A stretch of DNA of 64,000 nt from an uncultured Lachnospira sp. (GTDB lineage: Bacteria; Bacillota; Clostridia; Lachnospirales; Lachnospiraceae), in the NCBI GenBank assembly GCA_934359185.1, contig CAKRLE010000010.1:62001-126000 (forward strand). The letters run 5' to 3'. Each line of letters starts with the position of its first letter. Position 1 is the stretch's first letter. A model generated the notes under the pieces. That model had not been told where the DNA came from. It ran no database searches and saw only the letters and a program-made list of their open reading frames with translations. Shown here piece after piece: positions 1 through 7,649 of this stretch. The translations under genes were made by a program, and so were the position numbers.

Positions 1-1302
1 GCGCATATTTCCTGCGCCATAAGCTCCATTGCCCACTCCCGGCGCACTCATGCTTCCTGCACCATATGCTCCGGAACTTAACTGGCTTTTAGTGTTATCA
101 AGCTCACTTTTTGTCTCTTTCAATGCCCTTACAGCCAGTTCAAGCTGACTTTCAAGCTGACCTACTCTTCCTGACAGCTCACCTATATCCTGTGCTGGCT
201 CCATAGCCGGCCTGCACAATTTGATAAGCGCAACCTCAAGCTTAATTCGCTTCTGTGTCGCAGTCTTTAATTCATTGGATAAATCAGACATAACTCTTAT
301 ATATCTCATAAGAGTATCTACATCTGCCATTCTGGCATCTTCTGATAACTGTGCCAGATTATCCTCTGATATATCTATTACATCCTGCAGCTTCGACAAA
401 TCATCTGTTGATGCTGCAAGCAGCAGGTTTCTTAAATACCATACGAAATCAGCCGTAAACTGGCTTAAATCCCTGCCCTGCATAATTATATCTTCAACCA
501 TTGCCAGGCATCCAGATACATCTGAATTCACAATACATTTTAATGTATCTGCAAATACTGTTGTATCCACTGCACCAAGCACATCCAGTACATTTTCATA
601 TTTCAGATCCTGTCCAAGATAAAATGCGATACACTGGTCTATCAGGCTTAATGCATCTCGCATTGAACCATCTGCTGCCTTGGCAACATAGCGCAGCGCC
701 CTGTCCTCGACATTGATATTCTCATACTTCATCAGCTCAGAAAGCCTTGCCGCTATCGTTTCTATGCTGATTCGGTGAAAATCGTATCTCTGGCATCTCG
801 AAAGTATTGTTATCGGAATCTTACTTGCCTCTGTTGTCGCAAGTATGAATATAACATATTCTGGTGGTTCCTCAAGTGTCTTTAACAGTGCATTGAACGC
901 ACCAATCGAGAGCATATGGACCTCATCTATGATATATACTTTTTTCTTTCCATCTGTCGGTCTGTACTGTACTTCTTCTCTTATCTGTCTTATATTATCT
1001 ACACCATTGTTGGATGCCGCATCTATCTCAACTACATTCATGGAAACGCCACTGGCTATAGCCTTACATGACGGACATTCACCACAAGGGCTTCCATCAA
1101 CGGGATGCTCGCAGTTAACTGCCTTTGCAAATATCTTTGCAATTGTTGTCTTACCTGTACCTCTTGTTCCACAGAAAAGATACGCATGTCCTATTCTGTC
1201 AAGCTTTATCTGATTCTTTAGTGTTGTAACAATATGATCCTGCCCCTTAACATCCTCAAATGTCGTTGGACGCCACTTTCTATACAGAGCCTGATAAGAC
1301 AT
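1..1302 (-). CDS. dnaX: DNA polymerase III subunits gamma/tau (3' end missing)
   Basis: This is the clamp-loader ATPase that places the beta sliding clamp at the replication fork. Read on the minus strand from an ATG at 1302, behind the ribosome site AAAGGAAG, it gives 434 codons with no stop before the window edge, so the C-terminus is cut off. The AAA+ module is clear: Walker A GTRGTGKTT near residues 45-53, the zinc-type cysteine cluster NC-x8-CGECPSC after it, Walker B IIDEVHMLS, the LATTE sensor segment and the SRCQRYDF arginine region. Beyond about residue 370 there is a coiled-coil-like stretch, then a Gly/Ala/Tyr/Met-rich linker with GAYGAG-type repeats, where tau subunits often carry a low-complexity spacer. 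It diverges from tadA, with the SRP RNA gene between them, an arrangement common in Firmicutes. Confidence 0.97.
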   Translation of the reverse strand, partial: MSYQALYRKWRPTTFEDVKGQDHIVTTLKNQIKLDRIGHAYLFCGTRGTGKTTIAKIFAKAVNCEHPVDGSPCGECPSCKAIASGVSMNVVEIDAASNNGVDNIRQIREEVQYRPTDGKKKVYIIDEVHMLSIGAFNALLKTLEEPPEYVIFILATTEASKIPITILSRCQRYDFHRISIETIAARLSELMKYENINVEDRALRYVAKAADGSMRDALSLIDQCIAFYLGQDLKYENVLDVLGAVDTTVFADTLKCIVNSDVSGCLAMVEDIIMQGRDLSQFTADFVWYLRNLLLAASTDDLSKLQDVIDISEDNLAQLSEDARMADVDTLMRYIRVMSDLSNELKTATQKRIKLEVALIKLCRPAMEPAQDIGELSGRVGQLESQLELAVRALKETKSELDNTKSQLSSGAYGAGSMSAPGVGNGAYGAGNMR

Positions 1303-1383
1303 ACCACAAGCTTCCTTTCTTAAATCTTAAATCTGGCTGAATTTAGCTGATTGCTTCCTGTTAAAAATATGCATCAAATCAAA

Positions 1384-1650
1384 AACCGTGCGTCCAGCTT
1401 CGAACAGTACTCCACAGACGTTACCGATACAGTTAGCTCGATCCAGGCTGCCTTTCGGCACACAGAAGGTTTCACTTAATGCTGCTTCATTCCTGACCTG
1501 ACATGGTTCATGAATTTCTGTTGCGAAAGACCCAAATGTCAACACCACTTATATCGGGCTGCTCCATAAACTACTGCCCTCTGCCAAACATCACCCCTGC
1601 TATAGCGGATTGCAGGTACAAGGTGCCGCTACTACCCCGGCTGCACGGTC
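1384..1650 (-). ncRNA. ffs: Signal recognition particle RNA, large Firmicutes type
   Basis: This RNA is the scaffold of the signal recognition particle, which targets nascent membrane and secreted proteins. The minus strand carries the domain IV hairpin with the Ffh-binding segment CATGTCAGGTCAGGAATG followed by AAGCAGC (about 1480-1510). The 5' end shows the Alu-type start CCGTGCAGCCGGGGTAG. The termini pair (ACCGTGC with GCACGGT), and a T-run follows the 3' end. The length of about 270 nt fits the long Gram-positive form rather than the short 4.5S form. The exact ends are inferred from the terminal helix. A 73-codon open frame inside it is spurious. Confidence 0.95.
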
Positions 1651-1656
1651 TGTTAT

Positions 1657-1685
1657 ATTATACCTAGGAATTGCGCCTATGTCAA
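1657..1685 (-). promoter_or_regulatory. Consensus sigma-A promoter of SRP RNA
   Basis: On the minus strand a perfect -35 TTGACA (1680-1685) and perfect -10 TATAAT (1657-1662) are separated by exactly 17 bases. The predicted start point, about 7 bases downstream, coincides with the paired 5' end of the SRP RNA. A full-consensus promoter fits a highly expressed stable RNA. Confidence 0.93.
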
Positions 1686-1761
1686 TTGTATTAAATATAT
1701 GTTATACTACTAAAGATATTTCATAGCAGCATTTCCCAATTCTAAATTCAGGAGAACTTTT

Positions 1762-2268
1762 ATGGTTAATGATACAGATGTTAATTATACAGATAAAGAG
1801 ATTACTTCTCTCGATGAAAAATATATGAAAGAGGCGCTAAAACAGGCAAAAAAAGCTGGAAAACTCATGGAAGTTCCAATTGGATGTGTTATTGTTCATA
1901 ACGGCAGAATTATTGGAAGAGGGTATAACCGTAGAAATACAGACAAAACCACACTTGGACATGCTGAGATAACCGCAATTAAAAAAGCCAGCAAAGCAAT
2001 AGGCGACTGGCGTCTTGAAGAATGTACAATCTACATAACGCTTGAACCTTGCCAGATGTGTGCCGGCGCGATAGTACAGGCAAGAATTCCCCGCGTTGTA
2101 ATTGGCTCAATGAATCCAAAAGCCGGATGCGGCGGTTCAATCCTCAACATTCTCGAAATGCCGCAATTCAATCACGTCTGCTCAGTCACAAGAGGCGTGC
2201 TTAGTGAACAATGCAGCAATCTGCTTACAACATTTTTCAAAGCATTACGCGAAAGCAAGAAAAAATAG
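1762..2268 (+). CDS. tadA: tRNA-specific adenosine deaminase TadA
   Basis: It deaminates A34 to inosine in the tRNA-Arg(ACG) anticodon, allowing one tRNA to read three arginine codons. The 168-residue chain has the zinc deaminase signature: HAE at residues 67-69 (zinc ligand His67 and proton-shuttle Glu69) and PCQMC at 96-100 (zinc ligands Cys97 and Cys100). The Arg- and Lys-rich C-terminus suits tRNA binding. The ATG at 1762 follows AGGAG with suitable spacing. About 20 residues precede the core helix, slightly more than in many homologs. It is followed by an acetyltransferase after 24 bases, probably co-transcribed. Its position beside the SRP RNA and dnaX is typical of Firmicutes. Confidence 0.96.
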   Translation: MVNDTDVNYTDKEITSLDEKYMKEALKQAKKAGKLMEVPIGCVIVHNGRIIGRGYNRRNTDKTTLGHAEITAIKKASKAIGDWRLEECTIYITLEPCQMCAGAIVQARIPRVVIGSMNPKAGCGGSILNILEMPQFNHVCSVTRGVLSEQCSNLLTTFFKALRESKKK

Positions 2269-2292
2269 CTATGGATACATATAGGAGGACAT

Positions 2293-2829
2293 ATGAAATA
2301 CGAATATACCGAAAACAACTTAACACTTAAAGTCCTCGATGAGCGGTACACAGATGATATATTTAATTTTTATTACAGTAACAGGGAATATTTTGACCCA
2401 TATGAAGTTGATAAACCAACGCATTTCTACACAAAGGAATTTATTAAATCTCTTGTAAAAGCTGAATCCAAGGCATTTTACCAGCTAAAGCACGCACGTT
2501 ACTATCTATATCAGAATGGCTCCGATAGGATAATTGGCAGCGTTTCATTCTCCAATATCAACAAAGGCATGAGTTCATGCATTATCGGCTATAAGATAGA
2601 CGCACAATTTGCCGGTCAAGGCCTTGGCAAAAAAATGGTTACAATGGCTCTTAAAGCAATTGTCGCAGATTACGGCATGCACAGGGTTGAGGCCTACATA
2701 CACCCCGACAATCTGCACTCAATTAAATTATGTGAATCACTTGGATTTATCAGTGAAGGCACAGCGCACGCATACGCAATGATTGGCGGTCAGTGGCTCG
2801 ACCATCTTCGCTATGTATATATTGTTTAA
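2293..2829 (+). CDS. GNAT family N-acetyltransferase, RimJ/RimL-like
   Basis: Predicted cytoplasmic acetyl-CoA-dependent N-acetyltransferase of 178 residues. The pattern fits the RimJ/RimL branch, which modifies protein N-termini or small amines: an N-terminal strand with LKVLDERYTDDIFNFY, the acetyl-CoA pyrophosphate loop seen as AGQGLGKKMV (about residues 108-117), and the late motif HRVEAYIHPDNLHSIKLCESLGF (written here across the conserved N-x-x-S-x-x-L-x-x-x-x-G-F pattern). The C-terminal W-x-D-H-L-R-Y is also typical of the family. Ribosome site AGGAGG lies just upstream. The substrate cannot be told from sequence. It sits 24 bases after tadA in the same direction. Confidence 0.85.
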   Translation: MKYEYTENNLTLKVLDERYTDDIFNFYYSNREYFDPYEVDKPTHFYTKEFIKSLVKAESKAFYQLKHARYYLYQNGSDRIIGSVSFSNINKGMSSCIIGYKIDAQFAGQGLGKKMVTMALKAIVADYGMHRVEAYIHPDNLHSIKLCESLGFISEGTAHAYAMIGGQWLDHLRYVYIV

Positions 2830-2897
2830 CTTTAATCCTTGTATACTCATTAAATACCTATATCAGGTTATATAGCCATCTTTAAGCTGACAGCAGC

Positions 2898-3974
2898 CTA
2901 AATCTCTGTGTACCAATATCCAAAATACGGATTAGGGTAGTCACTTCTATGGCTTTTCTTGAAATTATTAAACCCGAACATTGTTGCCAGATATCTTTCT
3001 TTATTAGAATACATTCCGGGAACCCCGATAAAATACTTCGTTCCATTGTCATTGTCTGCAACTCTTCCAAACAGCAGATGTCTATATGTATAATAACTGT
3101 GCATCAAAAATGAATTATTTTCAACGACATCATTCCCAATAAATCTCTTCAACATCTCTGGTGTCACTTCTATACAGTCATAATAATAGTCATCATCAAA
3201 TGCATTGATATAATCAGCATGAATAAAAAGCCTCTCAACATCCATGTTGCCTTCATTACATATACTAATATTTTTATCAGTATCATGCATTTCAACATTA
3301 TCAACCCTGCCATCTGGTACAGATTCTTTCATAACACTGCCAGACACGAATTTTTCAGAGCTAGCTTCTAATGCAGGTCCGCCGGCTTCTGATGTCGGTT
3401 CGCTGGCTTTTGATGCCGATTCGTCAGCTTCTGATGCCGCAAGAATGTTATCACGCTTTTGGGGTTCATCTATATGACATGTATAAGCATGCTTATCCGT
3501 CTGCTGTCCGCACTCATTCATATCAGGTCTGGCTTCAGCCTGCTTATATCCCTTAGGCAGATACACACATTTAGATGGATTAATAGTATCTGCTTCCCAC
3601 AGGCTGAAACACATATAATAATTGTCTTTCTCGGTAAGCACACCAATCCCCTTAATCTCATCAAACTGATATCCAGATGACTCTATATTGTCTGGATTAA
3701 ATATGCCCTGAAACTTACCTTTTCCACAGTTAACAATAACCGAACCAACTGGAAGCATATTATAGGTCTGCTGTTCTCTCGTCCTGTCAAACAACAGATA
3801 TATCCCAAATCCTTCTGGCGCATCACGGTACACTCCGCACAGAGTCACATTCAGCGTAAACATTCCATTACGCACCTCTGCCTTGGCGAATCCCACATTT
3901 CTGTCTCGGCATCCTCCGGGATATGAATAAATGTATGACACCAGACGCTTATACTTGCTATTACAACTTTCCAT
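2898..3974 (-). CDS. Conserved hypothetical protein (possibly DUF6128-like)
   Basis: A 358-residue soluble protein of unknown function. The N-terminal 150 residues (starting YKRLVSYIYSYPGG, with GMFTLNVTLCGVYRD and GYQFDEIKGIGVL) look like a beta-rich domain I associate with Lachnospiraceae proteins labelled DUF6128; that label is from memory. A linker at about residues 180-225 is built of short Ser/Ala/Glu repeats (ASEADESASKAS type). A C-terminal domain ends HSDYPNPYFGYWYTEI and contains GVPGMYSNKERYLATMFG. There is no signal peptide or membrane segment. The start is the ATG at 3974, nine bases after AAGGAAG; an upstream in-frame TTG is less likely. The two-domain layout with a variable linker suggests a tethering or regulatory role, but no function is claimed. 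Confidence 0.8.
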   Translation of the reverse strand: MESCNSKYKRLVSYIYSYPGGCRDRNVGFAKAEVRNGMFTLNVTLCGVYRDAPEGFGIYLLFDRTREQQTYNMLPVGSVIVNCGKGKFQGIFNPDNIESSGYQFDEIKGIGVLTEKDNYYMCFSLWEADTINPSKCVYLPKGYKQAEARPDMNECGQQTDKHAYTCHIDEPQKRDNILAASEADESASKASEPTSEAGGPALEASSEKFVSGSVMKESVPDGRVDNVEMHDTDKNISICNEGNMDVERLFIHADYINAFDDDYYYDCIEVTPEMLKRFIGNDVVENNSFLMHSYYTYRHLLFGRVADNDNGTKYFIGVPGMYSNKERYLATMFGFNNFKKSHRSDYPNPYFGYWYTEI

Positions 3975-4075
3975 CAAATCAGTCTTCCTTTCATCTTGTC
4001 TATAGGAAGACTATGCATTACCCAGATGCATTATTCATAAATTTGATGACGTCATTAATTTTCAATTATTCGTTC

Positions 4076-4849
4076 TTATATATTAAAATGCATCTCAACA
4101 AGCTTCTTTACTGTATTAAAATTCAATGGTTCTTTGCTTGTTTCATATGTTGTTATAAGATTAATTGAAGGAATTATGCCATTAGAAATGTATGTGGACA
4201 GCTTATTCGCAGTATTCCTCGAATATGTCTGGTTATCCATCATTCCAAAATGTTCCCAATATATTATCTCACCTGTATACGGATGCTTGATTGTAAAATC
4301 CGGATATAAAATAATGCCGCCAAGCTCAAGTATGGCCTCATACCTAAACGGAATATTCTTATCAAATAAAACGGAATCTATAATCGCCTCTGACTTAGAC
4401 CTGACAATATTACCTGAAATCGTCTTAACAATAAGCTGCTCTGGATTCTTTTCGCATCTCTCATATGCTTCACATTCCCAATCATCATGTCTATCTGGTT
4501 CAGACATCAAATCATATAATTGCGGATGCCTCTCAAACATGTAATTAACATGATTCATATTCTTATTATATTCATTCACGCACTTTAATAACAATTTCCG
4601 CTCTGACTGCGCATCAATTAACTTATTGACATAATACTTCTTCTTCGCCAGCTTACATATAATCTCCCTGTCACGGCTTGCCAGATATATCTTTTTCCCA
4701 TCTTTTTTAATATAGCACTTAATGTACTTGCCATTATTCTCACAATACATATCATCAGGCGGATACTTCCTGATTCTTGTACTTAATGCTTCAATCTCTT
4801 CATCCAACACAGCTATATCCTGCTTTATTTTTTCAATATTCGTAGGCAT
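4076..4849 (-). CDS. PD-(D/E)XK nuclease-like protein
   Basis: A 257-residue protein of unknown cellular role. The first 110 residues are charged and helical, probably coiled coil. The C-terminal half contains RSKSEAII, then IPFRYEAILELGG, then LYPDFTI, then IYWEHFG. This order (Glu in a helix, Asp in PDF, Glu-x-x-Gly after a strand) is the pattern of the PD-(D/E)XK nuclease fold, with Asp of PDF and Glu of WEH as likely metal ligands. It is not beside a methyltransferase, so a restriction role is not supported. The ribosome site AAGGAGG is only one base from the ATG at 4849, unusually tight, and no better in-frame start is visible. Confidence 0.7.
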   Translation of the reverse strand: MPTNIEKIKQDIAVLDEEIEALSTRIRKYPPDDMYCENNGKYIKCYIKKDGKKIYLASRDREIICKLAKKKYYVNKLIDAQSERKLLLKCVNEYNKNMNHVNYMFERHPQLYDLMSEPDRHDDWECEAYERCEKNPEQLIVKTISGNIVRSKSEAIIDSVLFDKNIPFRYEAILELGGIILYPDFTIKHPYTGEIIYWEHFGMMDNQTYSRNTANKLSTYISNGIIPSINLITTYETSKEPLNFNTVKKLVEMHFNI

Positions 4850-5074
4850 CCCTCCTTATGCTTCCTGTCATTCCTGTCACGGCTCTTATTAATCGTTCCT
4901 CTTCTTTTATATATCAATACTGATTTATTTATCTTAATTATATCATCCAATCATTATTTGTCAATATTTATTTTTGCAAATATAAATTAATAGTATATTT
5001 ACATAGCATAAGACCACTAATCTGTTCTCTTTTAAACCTCTTGCATTGATGTCTACCGCCTTAATCTCAATATA

Positions 5075-5233
5075 TTGGCTGAATTTTATTATATATAATA
5101 AAAAGCTCCAAAAAACGGCATTTATCACTTCGCTAAACCCAGCTTTTTTCTTAATACATAAAAAAATGCGTAGAAATCCAACTTTTATATAAATTTTGGA
5201 TTTCCACGCTTATTCTCTTTATTTTTCAGCCAA
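5075..5233 (+). repeat. Intergenic palindromic element, copy A
   Basis: Copy of an interspersed element sharing the core CACTTCGCTAAACCC (5126-5140). The core is flanked by AAAAAGC and GCTTTTTT, which can pair. An inner hairpin follows: GCGTAGAAATCCAA (5168-5181) with TTGGATTTCCACGC (5196-5209), 13 of 14 paired. Outer arms TTGGCTGAA (5075-5083) and TTCAGCCAA (5225-5233) close the unit. It lies between rsmA and the nuclease-like gene. Confidence 0.8.
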
Positions 5234-5565
5234 ACTGTATTTTTCCGCTAAATATTGCCCATTAAATACATGCATTTTGGATTTTTTTACAAAATTATTT
5301 CATTTGAGCCAAATTAAAACAAATCGGAGGACTCATCAAGCCAATCGGAGCTCTCAACCAGCCAATCAGCCCCATCCAGCCATGCCAAGCGTATGGCTCG
5401 TCCAGCCAATTGAGGCGATTCCCCCCAAAACTGTCTCTGCCACCACATCCAAATATAGCTTCCTCCGTGACAGCCACTACCTCACCACTTCGCATTACAG
5501 AATCTAAACCACCATATTTTCGTGACAGCCACTACCTATTTCTTTCCAGCACAACTACAGCCCCG
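5234..5565. other. Intergenic stretch with short direct repeats
   Basis: No gene is supported. It contains several AGCCAAT copies between 5338 and 5412, and a 17-bp direct repeat CGTGACAGCCACTACCT at 5466-5482 and 5521-5537. Between the two copies, 5486-5510 reads like the element core interrupted by about eleven bases (CACTTCGC, insert, CTAAACC). The stretch is unusually C-rich on the plus strand. Confidence 0.6.
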
Positions 5566-6438
5566 CTACCTCAGCTCATTCGCAAGCTGTGCAAACTGCT
5601 CAAGTGTCAATGCCTCACCGCGTACTGTAGCCGGTAAACCACACGCTTCAAGTGCTGTCAGTAATCTTTCTTTGGTGATTCCAAGCCCAGCATTGACAAC
5701 ACTGTTAGTCATTGTTTTTCTGCGCTGGTTAAATGATGCACGGATTATATTGAACATAAGATGTGCATCCTTCACATCAACTGGCGGCTGGCTGTAGCGT
5801 TCAAGCCTGATAACCGCCGAATCCACATTAGGACGTGGCATGAAGCAGCTCGCTGGAACTGTCAGAACTATAGATGGCTTTGCATAATACTGGACAGCAA
5901 GTGAAAGTGCGCCATAATCCTTCGTTCCTGGACCCACCTGCATTCTGTCAGCCACTTCCTTCTGAACCATAATCGTGATACTGTCAAGTGCAACGCCACT
6001 CTCAAATAATCCCATGATAATCGGTGTTGTGATATAATATGGAAGATTAGCAACAACCTTTATAGGCTTACCATCATTCTTTTCCTTGGCAAGCTTTGCA
6101 ATATCAAGCTTGAGAATATCCTCATTAATTACCGTGACATTATCATAATAGCTGAGTGTGTCCTTCGTAAGAATCGGAATAAGCTTCTTGTCTATCTCAA
6201 CAGCTACAACCTCTCTCGCTTCCTCACACAGAATCTGTGTCATAGTTCCAATCCCCGGACCTACCTCAAGCACAAAATCATCCTTAGTCACACCCGCTTC
6301 ACGCACAATTTTACGCACAACATTCTCATCTATAAGAAAATTCTGTCCAAATTTCTTCTGAAATGAAAATCCATATTTGTCCAGAATCTCAATTGTATTC
6401 GTTGGATTTCCCAGATGCTTCACATTACTATAATCCAT
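5566..6438 (-). CDS. rsmA: 16S rRNA dimethyladenosine transferase
   Basis: It dimethylates two adjacent adenines in the 3'-terminal hairpin of 16S rRNA using S-adenosylmethionine, a late step in 30S assembly; loss gives kasugamycin resistance. The 290-residue length is normal. Motifs in order: KKFGQNFLID (residues 28-37), SAM-binding loop VLEVGPGIGTMT (57-68), acidic EIDKKL for the ribose, and the catalytic NLPYYITTP (131-139). The C-terminal helical RNA-binding domain includes the family segment FNQRRKTMTNS. The ATG at 6438 follows AAAGG. It lies 23 bases downstream of tatD in the same direction, a common pairing in Firmicutes. Confidence 0.97.
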   Translation of the reverse strand: MDYSNVKHLGNPTNTIEILDKYGFSFQKKFGQNFLIDENVVRKIVREAGVTKDDFVLEVGPGIGTMTQILCEEAREVVAVEIDKKLIPILTKDTLSYYDNVTVINEDILKLDIAKLAKEKNDGKPIKVVANLPYYITTPIIMGLFESGVALDSITIMVQKEVADRMQVGPGTKDYGALSLAVQYYAKPSIVLTVPASCFMPRPNVDSAVIRLERYSQPPVDVKDAHLMFNIIRASFNQRRKTMTNSVVNAGLGITKERLLTALEACGLPATVRGEALTLEQFAQLANELR

Positions 6439-6461
6439 ACATAACCCTTTCCTAATCTTTG

Positions 6462-7235
6462 TTATATAAATAATTTTCTTGCATTTTTATTAGTTATATC
6501 AATAACTTCCTGAGTTGTCATACCTTTTATCTGAGCAATCTTTTCTGCAACAAATGTTATGTTACGGCTGTCATTTCTTGTGCCACGATGAGGCTCCGGC
6601 GCCATATATGGACAGTCAGTTTCAAGAACAATCCTTTCCATTGGAATATACTCAACCGCTTCTATAAGTTTTCGTGCATTCTTAAATGTAACAACACCAC
6701 CAATTCCAAAATAAAATCCCATATCAAGATAATCTCTGGCAGCTTCTTTAGAATACGAATAGCAGTGAATAATTCCACCTATTTTATCAGCATGTTCCAT
6801 TCTCATACATTCAAGCGTGTCAGCACACGCATCTCTTGAATGAATTATGACAGGTTTTTTAATCTCACCCGCAATTTTTAACTGCTGCCTGAACCACTGC
6901 TTCTGCACTTCCTTTGTTGGTTCCGGATAATGATAATCAAGGCCGATTTCTCCAATTGCAAGCACTTTTCTGTTCATAGAAGCATTTTCTTTAATCCAGC
7001 GCATGTGCCCCATCGTAAGGCCTTCAACCTCCTCTGGGTGTACACCAATTGCCGCATATACCTTATCATACCTGGATGCAAGTAAAAGACTGTCCTCACA
7101 GCCTTTAAGGCTTGCACCAACATTTATAATACAATCCAGTATACCATCATCTGACAGCATATTTGTAATCAGCTCTTCCCTGTCCTCATCAAAATCAGAA
7201 TCATCATAATGAGCATGTGTCTCAAATATCTTCAT
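6462..7235 (-). CDS. tatD: TatD family metal-dependent DNase
   Basis: A TIM-barrel metallohydrolase of the TatD/YcfH group. Family members act as 3'-5' exonucleases and may aid DNA repair or degradation. The 257-residue chain carries the expected metal ligands: THAH at residues 6-9, GEIGLDYHY with Glu96, IHSRDA with His132, IIHCYS with His157, and ETDCPY with the late Asp near residue 208. The ATG at 7235 is preceded by AAGGAGGG. It is the first gene of a probable tatD-rsmA pair. The physiological substrate is not evident from sequence. Confidence 0.94.
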   Translation of the reverse strand: MKIFETHAHYDDSDFDEDREELITNMLSDDGILDCIINVGASLKGCEDSLLLASRYDKVYAAIGVHPEEVEGLTMGHMRWIKENASMNRKVLAIGEIGLDYHYPEPTKEVQKQWFRQQLKIAGEIKKPVIIHSRDACADTLECMRMEHADKIGGIIHCYSYSKEAARDYLDMGFYFGIGGVVTFKNARKLIEAVEYIPMERIVLETDCPYMAPEPHRGTRNDSRNITFVAEKIAQIKGMTTQEVIDITNKNARKLFI

Positions 7236-7391
7236 ATGCCCTCCTTTACCACCACATTTACATAATCCAATGTATCACGCACAATTAAATGGACTATGTA
7301 TCTTTTCACTTATTTATTAAGTATATCACATATCAGATATATTCTACAATTCCGCAATCCACTGATTTTCATATATTTATCGGACAGCCTT

Positions 7392-7560
7392 CACATTTTG
7401 GATTAAATCCACCATATAAAGCTTACAAATCCAAATTCACCCATTCTACACTTCGCTAAACCCACATTTTAGCTTAAACATACAAAAGTTGTGAAAAAAT
7501 CCAGAATTCATAATAAATCTGGATTTTCCCACAACTTTCACCTATATTAATCCAAATGTG
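7392..7560 (+). repeat. Intergenic palindromic element, copy B
   Basis: Core CACTTCGCTAAACCC at 7449-7463. Inner hairpin arms lie at 7487-7504 and 7519-7537, beginning AAGTTGTG and ending CACAACTT, with TCCAG facing CTGGA. Outer arms CACATTTTGGATTAA (7392-7406) and TTAATCCAAATGTG (7547-7560) pair with one bulged T. Both arm pairs differ in sequence from copy A yet still pair. It lies between metG and tatD. Confidence 0.8.
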
Positions 7561-7649
7561 GCTTTCACCTGGAGTCAGTGCAATCAGGCATTGGAACAGC
7601 GCAATCATCATGAAGCAAGCCAACGCACGCCAACACGTTGCACCGATGG

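Noticed and set aside
1327..1548. 73-codon minus-strand open frame
   Set aside because: It lies inside the SRP RNA gene and its peptide is just the translated RNA domain IV; no ribosome site.
4076..4849. Restriction endonuclease of a restriction-modification system
   Set aside because: The PD-(D/E)XK pattern alone is not enough, and no methyltransferase or specificity gene is adjacent.
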